The translations under genes were made by a program, and so were the position numbers. Positions 50,247 through 58,098 of a stretch of DNA of 64,000 bases are shown here, piece by piece. Source of the DNA: DATEPR01 sp036491115 (GTDB lineage: Bacteria; Actinomycetota; Actinomycetes; Mycobacteriales; Pseudonocardiaceae); contig DASXCQ010000047.1 in the NCBI GenBank assembly GCA_036491115.1, forward strand, positions 1 to 64,000, written 5' to 3'. Within the stretch, counting starts at the first letter, position 1, and each line of letters begins with the position of its first letter. The notes beneath the pieces are model-generated. The model saw nothing but the letters and a program-made list of their open reading frames with translations. It searched no databases and was not told the origin of the DNA.

Positions 50247-50292
50247 GGGATGTCCTTCGGTTCCGGTGTTGGTGGTTGCGGGGCGGGCGGCC

Positions 50293-51933
50293 TCAGAAGT
50301 CGAGCATCGCGGTCCTCGGTGCCACTCCCCTGCTGATGCTGACGCCCTGGATGTGCGACGTCTTGAGGATCGGATAGTTGGCCTCGCCGAACGCACCGCT
50401 GGTCAGGCCCGTGCCGCCGTGCGTCGGCAGGTAGGGCAGGAACCCGATGTGCGAGTCGTTGACCTTCAACACGCCGCCGTTGCGCACATTGGTGACGAAC
50501 TCGTCGATCACACTGTCCGAACGGGACCACAGCGAGTTGCGCAGCCCGTAGGCGTTGTCGTTGACGAAGTCGATCGCTTTGTCCAGCAGCTCGTCGTCCG
50601 GCGTCGTACCCGGCACGACGACCGGCAGCAGCGGGAAGAACGTCTCCTCGCGGACCATGTCGTAGCTGCGGGCATCGTCCAGGCCGTCCACCCGGACGAC
50701 CGTGGCCTCCAGGAACTGGCCCGCCTGCGACGGCGTGCCGTCCATCTCGATCCGGCGCCCACCGGCGATGAGCTCACCGCCGGTGTCCAGCGCCTGCCGG
50801 AGCAGGGCGAAGAACCGCTCGCTGCGCCGCACCGGGGACAGCAGCACGTCCGGGTCGTCCGGGTAACCCGCCCGGACCGCCTGCACGGCGGTACGCAGCC
50901 GGTCGATCAGCTCCTCCGCGATGTCCGGGTGGGCGATCACATAGTTGGGCACCATGCAGATCTGCCCGGAACCGAAGAAGCTCTCGGTGATGGCCTCGAC
51001 GGCCATGGGCAGGTCGGCGTCCTTCCAGACGACGACACCATCGTTGCCGGCCAGCTCCAGAATCGGCTTCTTGGCCCTGGCCAGGCACTCCTGCTCGAAC
51101 CGGAGCCCCTCGGCGCTGCCGCCGAAGTAGATGATGTCGTTCACCGCGGGGTGCTCCAGCCAGCGGTCCAATGTCTTCTGTGGACTGCCGCAGATCACGT
51201 TCAGCGTGCCCGGCGGAGCCCCCATCTTCTCCAACAGGGGCATGGCCAGCCCGGACAGGATGTACAGGGTGCTCAACGCGATGCTGCGTGGGGCACGCAC
51301 CACGACCGCGTTGCCCGCCATCAGCACGGGCACCGCCAGCCCGGAGTTGGGCAGCGGTGCGTTCTGCGGCGGATGGATGCACACCACGCCGTCGGCCTGC
51401 CGGCGGATGATCAGCCGCCGTTCGCCGTGGTCGTACTCGGTGTGCATCTGCTGGTCGTAGTAGGAGATGCTCTCCGGGCTCACCGCCTGCAACAGGCAGG
51501 TGAGCTCCCATTTGGCCAGCGTGATGGGATGCGCCTCGGCGACGAGGATCTCCAGGATGGTGTCCTGGTTCGCGATCAGTTGCTCGCGGAACATCGCCCC
51601 GAACCGCAGGCGGTCGGCCAGCGGGAAGGCGGCCCACTCACGGACCGCGCCCGCCGCCGCCTCGGTGGCCTGGTCGACGTCGTCGTCACCGACGACGGCA
51701 CACCGGCCGACCACGTAGGGATGCTGGGCGGCCTTCGAACGCGGATCGGGATCCTTCTCCAGTGCCCGCTTGAGGCTGACGCTCGTGAAGACGTCCTCGA
51801 GCAGAGATTTCGCGCTCACCGTGTATACCCAGCCGATACCATCGACGTCCTTACCGCCGATATGGGAGGCAAAGCTCAGTAGCGGCTTTGTTCGTTCCGC
51901 TTGCTGCTTTAGCTCGGTCGCTGCCACGTTCAC
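50293..51933 (-). CDS. Aldehyde dehydrogenase-superfamily protein, possible acyl-thioester reductase
   Basis: 546 residues. The nucleophile is Cys near residue 323 in GSGQICMVPNY, and LELAGNDGVVV corresponds to the usual LELGGK segment. It resembles the ALDH superfamily but is longer at the N-terminus and lacks the standard general-base Glu context. In an operon with KAS III, ACP and aminotransferase, reduction of acyl-ACP or acyl-CoA to an aldehyde is the most economical role. Oxidation of an aldehyde cannot be excluded. It is the first gene of the minus-strand operon. Confidence 0.82.
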   Translation of the reverse strand: MNVAATELKQQAERTKPLLSFASHIGGKDVDGIGWVYTVSAKSLLEDVFTSVSLKRALEKDPDPRSKAAQHPYVVGRCAVVGDDDVDQATEAAAGAVREWAAFPLADRLRFGAMFREQLIANQDTILEILVAEAHPITLAKWELTCLLQAVSPESISYYDQQMHTEYDHGERRLIIRRQADGVVCIHPPQNAPLPNSGLAVPVLMAGNAVVVRAPRSIALSTLYILSGLAMPLLEKMGAPPGTLNVICGSPQKTLDRWLEHPAVNDIIYFGGSAEGLRFEQECLARAKKPILELAGNDGVVVWKDADLPMAVEAITESFFGSGQICMVPNYVIAHPDIAEELIDRLRTAVQAVRAGYPDDPDVLLSPVRRSERFFALLRQALDTGGELIAGGRRIEMDGTPSQAGQFLEATVVRVDGLDDARSYDMVREETFFPLLPVVVPGTTPDDELLDKAIDFVNDNAYGLRNSLWSRSDSVIDEFVTNVRNGGVLKVNDSHIGFLPYLPTHGGTGLTSGAFGEANYPILKTSHIQGVSISRGVAPRTAMLDF

Positions 51934-51990
51934 GTTCTCTCCGGTGGTGGCTGGTACGTCCCTCGAACGCCAGCGACACTATTGGGTGCA

Positions 51991-52098
51991 TCTGACGACC
52001 CGCTGACCGTTATCTGACGTCCTGACATGCGGTTGACAACGGCCTGACAGGAATTGTCACCGGATCGTCGGTGTTGTGAGCGCATCAATGCTGTGTCA
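51991..52098. promoter_or_regulatory. Divergent promoter region with 11-bp TGAC arrays (putative SARP boxes)
   Basis: Between the main operon (start 51933, minus) and the VlmA-like gene (start 52147, plus). TGAC starts at 51993, 52004 and 52015 and again at 52023, 52034 and 52045, each triplet with exact 11-bp spacing. Closer to the plus-strand gene, ATCA at 52084 and GTCA at 52095 form a pair in the opposite orientation. Direct repeats at 11-bp period are the usual target of SARP activators, one of which is encoded at 61427. Confidence 0.75.
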
Positions 52099-52146
52099 GA
52101 CTGACTTGCCGAGTCTTGTACCCAATCCGCAGTGGACAGGTGACAC

Positions 52147-53145
52147 ATGACTGCGTTAACGGCTTCGAAAGAACTGGTATTGGACGCCCTGCAGCAGTAC
52201 TCGGCGGCCGACAACCCCAGTGCCTATCTCGCGATGAGCGACGGCAATTCCTACTTCACCCTGCCGGACACGCCGGGGGTGATCGTGTACCGCACCACCG
52301 GCCGCTATCTGGTGCAGTTCGGTGGTCCGTTCGCACCCGACGAGTCCTACCGCGACCTGTTGCGCGCGTTCGCCGCGTTCGCGGCCGAGCAGGACCGGGA
52401 GATGGTCACCGTCCAGCTCCAGGAGCGGGACGCCCGCATCTACGCCGAGTGTGGCTTCACGGTCCAGCAGATCGGCGCGTCGTATGCGGTGGACCTGAAG
52501 GAGTTCACCCTGGCAGGGACGAAGTTCATGCGGCTGCGCAACAAGATCTCCCGCGCGTTCCGCAACGGCCTGACCGTCGCCGAGGTGGACTACGACCAGT
52601 GGTCGGACTCGGTCGAGGAGATCGACCGGATGTGGCTGCCACTGAAGGGTGAGGGCGCCCGGCAGCTGGAGTTCCTGGTCGGCCAGTGCGGTGGCGAGGC
52701 GCAACAGCACCGCCGCCTGTTCGCCGGCCTGGTCGACGGCAAGATGGCCGGTTACGTCCTCTACTCGCCGGTGTTCGGCACCCGGCCCGGCTGGATGCAC
52801 GACCTGAGCCGCAGGCGGCCGGACATCTCGCCGGGCATCATGGAGGCGATCAACAAGACCGCCATCGACACGTTCCAGGACGAAGGTGAGCGGTGGCTGC
52901 ACTTCGGCTTCACGCCGTTCACCAGCATGGACGAGTCGGTCGAGATGCCGGGTAGCAGCGCGGGCTTCCGCTGGTTCATGAACTTCCTGTGGGAGCACGG
53001 CGAGGAGGTCTACCCCGCGAAGACCCAGCTGGCGTACAAGGACAAGTGGAACCAGAACCTGGTGCTGAGCGAGTACGCGGCCTTCCAGGACCGGGCGAGC
53101 ATCCCGGCGTTCGTGCACATCTTCCGTGCCTGCAATGCGATGTGA
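52147..53145 (+). CDS. VlmA-like seryl-tRNA-dependent transferase
   Basis: 332 residues, related to the DUF2156/lysylphosphatidylglycerol-synthase C-terminal (double GNAT) fold that takes aminoacyl groups from tRNA. IYAECGFTVQQIGASYAVDLKEFTLAGTKFMRLRNKISRA, PGWMHDLSRRRPDISPGIMEAINKTAI and GFRWFMNFLWEHGEEVYPAKTQLAYKDKWNQN follow the family pattern. VlmA of valanimycin uses the same fold to move serine from seryl-tRNA to isobutylhydroxylamine. Here the acceptor is probably a long-chain N-alkylhydroxylamine. It is divergent from the main operon and shares its 11-bp repeat promoter region. Confidence 0.82.
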   Translation: MTALTASKELVLDALQQYSAADNPSAYLAMSDGNSYFTLPDTPGVIVYRTTGRYLVQFGGPFAPDESYRDLLRAFAAFAAEQDREMVTVQLQERDARIYAECGFTVQQIGASYAVDLKEFTLAGTKFMRLRNKISRAFRNGLTVAEVDYDQWSDSVEEIDRMWLPLKGEGARQLEFLVGQCGGEAQQHRRLFAGLVDGKMAGYVLYSPVFGTRPGWMHDLSRRRPDISPGIMEAINKTAIDTFQDEGERWLHFGFTPFTSMDESVEMPGSSAGFRWFMNFLWEHGEEVYPAKTQLAYKDKWNQNLVLSEYAAFQDRASIPAFVHIFRACNAM

Positions 53146-53159
53146 GGGAGGTGGAAGCC

Positions 53160-53300
53160 ATGGCGGAACAGATTGAGGCGGTCCAGGACCGGATCGTGGA
53201 GCTGTTCACCGAGTTGTGCCACGACCCGGACAACGCGACAGCGGCCCGCGACGCCGACGAGGCGCTGGCCGAGCTGGACCGGATGCTGGCAGCTCACTGA
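53160..53300 (+). CDS. Small helical protein downstream of the VlmA-like gene
   Basis: 46 residues, highly acidic, predicted as two helices (EQIEAVQDRIVELFTELC and AARDADEALAELDRMLAA). The ATG has GGGAGGTGGA upstream and lies 14 bp after the VlmA-like stop, followed by a strong terminator, so it is almost certainly made with that enzyme. It may be a partner or stability factor. No family is recognised. Confidence 0.7.
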   Translation: MAEQIEAVQDRIVELFTELCHDPDNATAARDADEALAELDRMLAAH

Positions 53301-53310
53301 GCCGGCCCGC

Positions 53311-53351
53311 ACAACACGGCGCGCCGGGTTCTCCCCGGCGCGCCGCGTTGT
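53311..53351 (+). terminator. Intrinsic terminator after the VlmA-like operon
   Basis: Long stem of 18 bp with a single mismatch (arms 53311-53328 and 53334-53351, GC-rich core CGGCGCGCCGGG), 5-nt loop, followed by GTTT. It ends the VlmA-like/small-protein transcript. Because the next gene runs toward it, it may act in both directions. Confidence 0.85.
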
Positions 53352-53409
53352 GTTTGCAGCAGTCAACAACCGAGCTACGACATGCGGCAGCTGTTCCGGC
53401 CCGCGTGAT

Positions 53410-54732
53410 CTACTCGCGTCGCATCTCCTCATACGCCTCGCGCAGTACGGTGGCTTCGGGCAGTCGTCGAGCTTCGACGGCCGAGACCACTTCCGCGGCC
53501 CGCCAGTGGTTCGACGGCACCACGCGGCCGGACGAGATCGCCCGCAGCGTGGCGTCGCAGGCTTCGTCCAATCGATCGGTCACAAGCAGCGCCAGAGCCA
53601 GATCGATGTTGGCCGAGGCGACCCGGCGCGGCCATTTCTCGACGTCGTCGGTCGGCGCCAGGCGGGCAATGATTTCCCGCGCGTAGCCCTCTGCCGCCGG
53701 GTCGCCCAACCAGGCCAGCGTGGTCGCCGTGTACGCCACCGACTTGTCCGGGTCGTAGCGGTAGTGGTGTTCGGGCTGGTCAGGCCGTGCCATCGGCGCG
53801 ACGAGCCGGTGCACTCGTTCGATCGCGGCGTAGGTCTCCTTCGGCTGGTTGAGCCGCGCCCAGGCTCGACCCTCTTGCGCGGTAGCCTGAATGGTCGCCG
53901 AACTGCCGGTTGGCGCAATGGCTTGCGCGGCCCGCGAGAGTTCCAGGGCCCGCGAGTAGTCGCCCTCGGTGAGCACCCGCCAGCCTTCGGTCTCGTAGCA
54001 CCAGGCGTGAATGTCGCGGTTCCCGACATGGCGGGCGAGGCTGGCGGCGGTCTTGAGCCGCGCCGCAGCGGCTTCGTACTGCTTCACGTCGATGTGAACG
54101 GTCGCGCCGAGCAGCGACAACCAGCCGCCGATCACCAACAACCGCCGATGCTCCCCCAGCGTCTTGCGCGCGTCCAACAAGCGATTGACGTACCCAAGGT
54201 GCCGCCGGACACGGCCCAGCAGCAAGGCCGGCGGCGTCTTGGTGTACGCAATCGCCAACTCGTCCACGACGGCTTCCAGACGAGTCAGCGTTTCCTGGCC
54301 GACATCACTGGCTCCGACCCGCCGGGCCAGTTCGAGTGCGTCCTGCTCGTCGTCACCGATCGGCGCCGGTGCCTGCCAAGTGAGCGGCAACACGTTCGCG
54401 TCCGACGGCATGGCCTGGAACCTGGCCACCTTCGCCCGCGCTGCCGCCAACTCAGTCTCGCGAGCTTGCTGCTCGCGCTCGGCCTTGGCCGCTTGGAACT
54501 GGTGGAAGGCGGTCAGTAAGGCACCATTGGCGGCGCAGGCATCGTCAACAACCTGCCAGAAGCGCTCATCCGCACGACTGCGGCCCTTCTCGATGTGAGC
54601 CACGGTTGTGCGGTCACAAATAGCGGCCTCGGCGAGCTGCCCCTGCGTGAGGTTGGCGGCCTGGCGAAACGCCGCAAGGCGCTCGCCCAGCGCGCGGCGC
54701 TGCTCAGCAACGGCCTCGGCTTCGCGTGCCAT
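53410..54732 (-). CDS. XRE-family regulator with TPR-like C-terminal domain
   Basis: 440 residues. A helix-turn-helix at about residues 20-60 (LAAFRQAANLTQGQLAEAAICDRTTVAHIEKGRS) is followed by about 350 residues of helical repeats (LARRVGASDVGQETLTRLEAVVDELAIAY, GYVNRLLDARKTLGEHRRLLVIGGWLSLLG). This architecture is very common in Streptomyces and Pseudonocardiales and is usually a signal-responsive repressor or activator. It may be a passenger in the cluster. The ATG at 54732 is chosen as the first residue of the conserved part. Confidence 0.88.
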   Translation of the reverse strand: MAREAEAVAEQRRALGERLAAFRQAANLTQGQLAEAAICDRTTVAHIEKGRSRADERFWQVVDDACAANGALLTAFHQFQAAKAEREQQARETELAAARAKVARFQAMPSDANVLPLTWQAPAPIGDDEQDALELARRVGASDVGQETLTRLEAVVDELAIAYTKTPPALLLGRVRRHLGYVNRLLDARKTLGEHRRLLVIGGWLSLLGATVHIDVKQYEAAAARLKTAASLARHVGNRDIHAWCYETEGWRVLTEGDYSRALELSRAAQAIAPTGSSATIQATAQEGRAWARLNQPKETYAAIERVHRLVAPMARPDQPEHHYRYDPDKSVAYTATTLAWLGDPAAEGYAREIIARLAPTDDVEKWPRRVASANIDLALALLVTDRLDEACDATLRAISSGRVVPSNHWRAAEVVSAVEARRLPEATVLREAYEEMRRE

Positions 54733-54871
54733 GTCTCCCACTCTTTCAGGTGCCCGCCCCAGCTGGTGGTGCGACTCCAGCATAACCGCTGGTGACTGCG
54801 GGTGTGACAACCCTGCTCACACGATGACGCACACACCGTGATCTTCGCTTGGCTGCCAAACAGGCAATCCG

Positions 54872-55070
54872 GTGCGGCAACTGGCGTACTACGAGGGGTA
54901 CCAAAGGGCGCTGTTGGCGGCGTCAACTGCACGGTCCAGGGGCCACGCAGTGGCGGGACGAACTGCTGGCTTGCGTGGCGGGGTGCGCCGCTACCTACCG
55001 GGAGCAGGTACAGGCCCGCGGCAAGGTTCGGCAGTCGCCAGTGGCTGCGATGCGGGAGCGGGCGTCGTGA
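54872..55070 (+). pseudogene. Small gene, apparently frameshifted
   Basis: Starts GTG and reads RQLAYYEGYQRALLAAST, which looks like a small actinobacterial protein often found next to XRE-TPR regulators. After about 27 codons the coding pattern moves to the other frame, where WRDELLACVAGCAATYREQVQARG continues to a stop at 55070. Neither frame alone gives a convincing protein. One indel near 54950 would join them. It is divergent from the XRE gene and overlaps the next small gene by GTGA. Confidence 0.4.
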
Positions 55071-55285
55071 CCCGCACGACCCGTGAGCTGTTGGGCATGT
55101 TGGCCAAGCTCAACCAGGCCGTGCCGGACGTGGTGCTGACTGTCCTGGACGACTCGCTGACACCAGCCAAGCAGGCCGAGTTCGGGGAACTACTGGTGGA
55201 CGCCGGGCATCTGGTGCAGGACCACGCACAGGAACGTACGCAGGTCGTTGAGAGCGAACCAGGCACCGGCCTTGTCGGCCGGTGA
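55067..55285 (+). CDS. Small hypothetical protein
   Basis: 72 residues, GTG start overlapping the stop of the preceding broken gene by 4 bp. TRELLGMLAKLNQAVPDVVLTVLDDSLTPAKQAEFGELLVDAGHLVQDHA reads as helices with a conserved-looking hydrophobic pattern. Similar small proteins accompany XRE-TPR regulators in actinomycetes. No function is known. Confidence 0.5.
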   Translation: MTRTTRELLGMLAKLNQAVPDVVLTVLDDSLTPAKQAEFGELLVDAGHLVQDHAQERTQVVESEPGTGLVGR

Positions 55286-55422
55286 AGGCAGCGATGCGCT
55301 GCGGGCGGCGGCAGCCACCCTGTACCGCGCGAACCGGCCCTCCCGCAACGCTGCTGGCCGCAGTGTCGCGGGAGAGCCGGGCGGTACGGCTCAACTGGCG
55401 GTTTGGGGATTATCTCCCAGCG

Positions 55423-55509
55423 CGGAGAGGGCAGGATTCGAACCTACGGAGCCGTAGCTCTCCCACCCCAGAAGGGCAGAACTCGTTGGGCCACTACGAG
55501 AACCTCTCC
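55423..55509 (-). tRNA. Serine-type (class II) tRNA-like gene with UCU anticodon, copy 1
   Basis: 87 nt fold as a tRNA: acceptor GGAGAGG/CCUCUCC, 5-bp D-stem CUCGU/ACGAG with GG in its loop, anticodon stem CUGCC/GGUGG with loop CUUCUGG, 15-nt variable arm with stem GAGC-UACG-GCUC, T-arm GUAGG/CCUGC with loop UUCGAAU, discriminator G; CCA is not encoded. The long arm, G1-C72, G2-C71, A3-U70 and G73 fit seryl-tRNA synthetase. The loop anticodon (55472-55470) would read UCU, an Arg codon box, not Ser. Two G-U pairs weaken the anticodon stem. It is on the same strand as the exporter upstream. Confidence 0.72.
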
Positions 55510-55531
55510 AGCATTCAATTGTCACCCAGCG

Positions 55532-55618
55532 CGGAGAGGGCAGAATTCGAACCTACGGGACCGTAGTCCTCCCACCCCAGAAGGGCAGAACTCGTTGGGC
55601 CACTACGAGAACCTCTCC
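55532..55618 (-). tRNA. Serine-type (class II) tRNA-like gene with UCU anticodon, copy 2
   Basis: Tandem copy, 22 nt upstream of copy 1 in transcription order, also 87 nt, with five base differences. Four are two compensatory pairs in the variable-arm stem (GAGC/GCUC becomes GGAC/GUCC) and one is a C-to-U change giving a tolerated G-U pair in the T-stem. Such covariation shows that the folded RNA, not the DNA, has been kept. The anticodon loop CUUCUGG is identical. The repeat unit including 7 flanking bases is 94 bp. It lies 113 bp beyond the stop of the exporter gene. Confidence 0.72.
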
Positions 55619-55731
55619 CCAAGCGGATCGGGAATCCTTCGGCTTCCGCTTTCCGGTTTCCCTCACCGCCTGATAGAACAACTATGACAGACGCTCCTGA
55701 CACCATTCTGACGGCAACCTGACCGCCCGCA

Positions 55732-57096
55732 TCACCGCCCGACAGACGACCCCGTGGTCCGCCCGCCCAGCGCCAACACCGTCGTGACCAGCACCGCGGC
55801 ACATCCCGCGATCGCCACGAACAGCCAGACCGGCCCGCCCGCCGTCAGCACCGGCAGCAGGACGAACGGCAGCGCGCCCGTGCTCAGCCGGGACAGCGAG
55901 TACGCCGCACCAACAGCCGTCGTCCGCACACCGGTCGGGTACTGCTCCGCGAGGTACACGTGCGACACGTTGGCGAACACGTTGCTCAACAGCGTGTAGG
56001 CCACTCCGAACGCGACCACCGCGGCCGACGCGCCGGACAGGCCGAAGCCCAACCCGCACCCGGCCACCGCGGCACCGGACGTCGCCAGCAGGGTCCGCCG
56101 CTCCATCCTGTCCAGCAGCGGCAGCGAGAGGAGCGACCCGATCGGGTAGCCGAGGAACGACACCGCCGTGTACGTCAACCCTTGGACGACCGAATAACCC
56201 TTCTCGGCGAGCACCTGCGGCGCAAGGGTGCCGAAGCCGTAGTAGATGACCGACGACAGCGCACAGAACACCCACAGCATGATCGTGCGCCGCAGGTACG
56301 GCCGGCGCAGGATCGCCAGGACGCTCGTAACCTCCGGCGTCGGCTGCGGTTCCACAACAGGTTCCTCGGCCGAGGCCAACACCGCCTCGGCACGCATCGC
56401 GCTGACCAACTCCTCGGCCTCGGCGTTCCGGCCACGTGAGGCGAGCCACCGGGGCGACTCGATGAGCCTGCGCCGCAACAGCCACGCGACGACCGAACCG
56501 ACCGCGCCGAGCACGAACAGCCAGCGCCAGCCGACCACGCCGAAGATGTGGTGCGGTGTCAACCACAACGCGGCGAAACCGACGGCCGGCACGCCGCAGT
56601 ACGCCAGGGTGTACGCCCAGCCGACGAACTGGCCGCGCCGGGTGGGCGGCAGGATCTCGGCCAGATAACTGTCCGACAGGCACTGCTCGGCGCCGATGCC
56701 GACGCCGGCGACGAACCGGGTGACGATCAGCCAGGCAGCGGTCGGGGCGAACGCGCCGGCGAGTGTGGCGACCGAGTACACGGCGAGGTTGATCAGGAAC
56801 GCCGTCCGCCTGCCCACCCGGTCGGCGAGCCTGCCGAGCAGCAGGGCGCCGAAGAACTGGCCGACGAACGCCGACGCCAGGATCAGCTTCAGCGACGTCG
56901 CGCCGACCGCGAAGTCGGTCTGCAGGACCTTGGATATCGTGCCGGACAGGTTGCTGTCGAAGAAGTCGAAGAACAGTCCGGCACCGACCGCCGTGGTGAG
57001 CAGGCGGTGGGTACGAACGACCGGCAGCCGGTCCAGTGTGGCGCCGATGGAGACGCCCGCCCGTTGGCGGGCCGGTAGGGGCGTTGAGGAGACCAC
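55732..57096 (-). CDS. MFS transporter, probable product exporter
   Basis: About 454 residues with 12 membrane helices, of the sugar-porter/MHS-like group: AVGAGLFFDFFDSNLSGTISKVL (first helix), GRLADRVGRRTAFL, GIGAEQCLSDSYLAEILPPTRRGQFVGWAYTLAYCGVP and PESPRWL-like IESPRWL. The GTG at 57096 follows TGGAG. An exporter occurs in the valanimycin cluster (VlmF), so self-resistance or efflux of the azoxy product is the likely role. It has SARP-type repeats in front and the tandem tRNA genes behind. Confidence 0.85.
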   Translation of the reverse strand: MVSSTPLPARQRAGVSIGATLDRLPVVRTHRLLTTAVGAGLFFDFFDSNLSGTISKVLQTDFAVGATSLKLILASAFVGQFFGALLLGRLADRVGRRTAFLINLAVYSVATLAGAFAPTAAWLIVTRFVAGVGIGAEQCLSDSYLAEILPPTRRGQFVGWAYTLAYCGVPAVGFAALWLTPHHIFGVVGWRWLFVLGAVGSVVAWLLRRRLIESPRWLASRGRNAEAEELVSAMRAEAVLASAEEPVVEPQPTPEVTSVLAILRRPYLRRTIMLWVFCALSSVIYYGFGTLAPQVLAEKGYSVVQGLTYTAVSFLGYPIGSLLSLPLLDRMERRTLLATSGAAVAGCGLGFGLSGASAAVVAFGVAYTLLSNVFANVSHVYLAEQYPTGVRTTAVGAAYSLSRLSTGALPFVLLPVLTAGGPVWLFVAIAGCAAVLVTTVLALGGRTTGSSVGR

Positions 57097-57183
57097 GTCG
57101 CGACAACTCCAATCTCGTCGGGGTTCGGGCACGCCGAACCCACCCCGCGGACCACGGAGCCGGCACAGCATGAACAGTCGAGC

Positions 57184-57236
57184 TGACCCCGGCCTGACAG
57201 TCCACTGACCGTCCGCTCCGGATCAGCCCACTGTCA
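57184..57236. promoter_or_regulatory. Divergent promoter region with 11-bp TGAC repeats (putative SARP boxes)
   Basis: Between the exporter (start 57096, minus) and the InhA-like gene (plus). TGAC starts at 57184, 57195 and 57206, spaced exactly 11 bp. In the other orientation, ATCA at 57222 and GTCA at 57233 are 11 bp apart, about 56 bp before the plus-strand start. The same pair occurs 52 bp before the VlmA-like gene, suggesting shared architecture. Confidence 0.75.
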
Positions 57237-57288
57237 GGCCAGGACGGCAGGATCAGCGGTGACCGAACCCTGGATGGGGGTGGATGTT

Positions 57289-58098
57289 GTGCTGCTCAAG
57301 GGAAAACGACTACTGGTAACCGGCGTGCAGACCCGGAGCTCGATCGCCTACGTCGCCGCGCGCCTGGCGCAGGAACAGGGAGCCGAGATCGTGCTCACCG
57401 GCTTCGGCCGAGGGATGGCGATCACCCGGCAGCTGGCGGCGGACTTCTCGCCGGAGTGTGACGTGCTGGAGCTGGATGTCACCCGGCCGGACCAGCTGGA
57501 CGACGTCGCGGCCAACCTGCGGGACCGGTGGGGCGCCGTGGACGGTGTGCTGCACGGGATCGCGTTCGCCGCGCCATCCACATTAGATGGAGGCTTCATC
57601 ACAGCGCCGTGGCCGGACGTGTCGACGGCACTGCACGTGTCGACTTACTCGTTCGTGGCGCTCGGCCGTGTGTTCGCACCGCTGCTGGCCGCGGCGGGCG
57701 GCGGTGCGCTGGTGGGCCTGGACTTCGACGCGGCCCAGGCGTGGCCCGGCTACGACTGGATGGGCGTGGCCAAGGCGGGCCTGGAGAGCTGCTGCCGCTA
57801 CCTGGCGCACGCACTCGGCCCGCAGGGCACCAGGGTCAACCTGATCGCCGCCGGCCCGCTGCGCACGGTCGCCGCATCGGCCATCCGCAGCTTCACCACG
57901 TTCGAGGCCGCCTGGGAGGACCGGGCGCCGTTGGCCTGGGACGTCAAGGACGCGTCGGCAGTGGCCAAGGCGGTCTGCGCGCTGTGGTCGGACTGGTTGC
58001 CGTCGATGACCGGTGAGGTGATCCACGTCGACGGCGGGGCCCACGCGCTGGGCAGGGGCGCCAGGGACCTGCCGGCGGACGGGAAGGTGACGCTGTGA
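57289..58098 (+). CDS. Enoyl-ACP reductase, InhA/FabI-type
   Basis: With the GTG at 57289 (GGGGGTGG upstream) the product is 269 residues, the same length as mycobacterial InhA. The NAD loop is TGVQTRSSIAY, and DFDAAQAWPGYDWMGVAKAGLES contains the catalytic Tyr155 and Lys162. AAGPLRTVAASAI and VIHVDGGAHALG follow. It reduces 2-enoyl-ACP with NADH. Longer starts at 57259 and 57274 are possible but less well supported. Overlaps the MaoC gene by GTGA; the pair would complete a chain-elongation cycle with KAS III and ACP. Confidence 0.9.
   Translation: MLLKGKRLLVTGVQTRSSIAYVAARLAQEQGAEIVLTGFGRGMAITRQLAADFSPECDVLELDVTRPDQLDDVAANLRDRWGAVDGVLHGIAFAAPSTLDGGFITAPWPDVSTALHVSTYSFVALGRVFAPLLAAAGGGALVGLDFDAAQAWPGYDWMGVAKAGLESCCRYLAHALGPQGTRVNLIAAGPLRTVAASAIRSFTTFEAAWEDRAPLAWDVKDASAVAKAVCALWSDWLPSMTGEVIHVDGGAHALGRGARDLPADGKVTL

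Noticed and set aside
55423..55509. Ordinary arginine tRNA (UCU)
   Set aside because: Bacterial tRNA-Arg has a short variable loop. The 15-nt variable arm with its own stem and G73 fit serine identity; the mismatch of body and anticodon is therefore reported as a finding.
55416..55618. Selenocysteine tRNA or CRISPR-type repeat
   Set aside because: The anticodon is not UCA and the acceptor stem is 7 bp rather than 8. Only two 94-bp repeats exist, with tRNA folding, so it is not a CRISPR array.
55248..55687. Plus-strand small frames with peptides like RIRTYGAVALP
   Set aside because: These are translations of the antisense of the two tRNA genes, a common artefact around tRNA loci.
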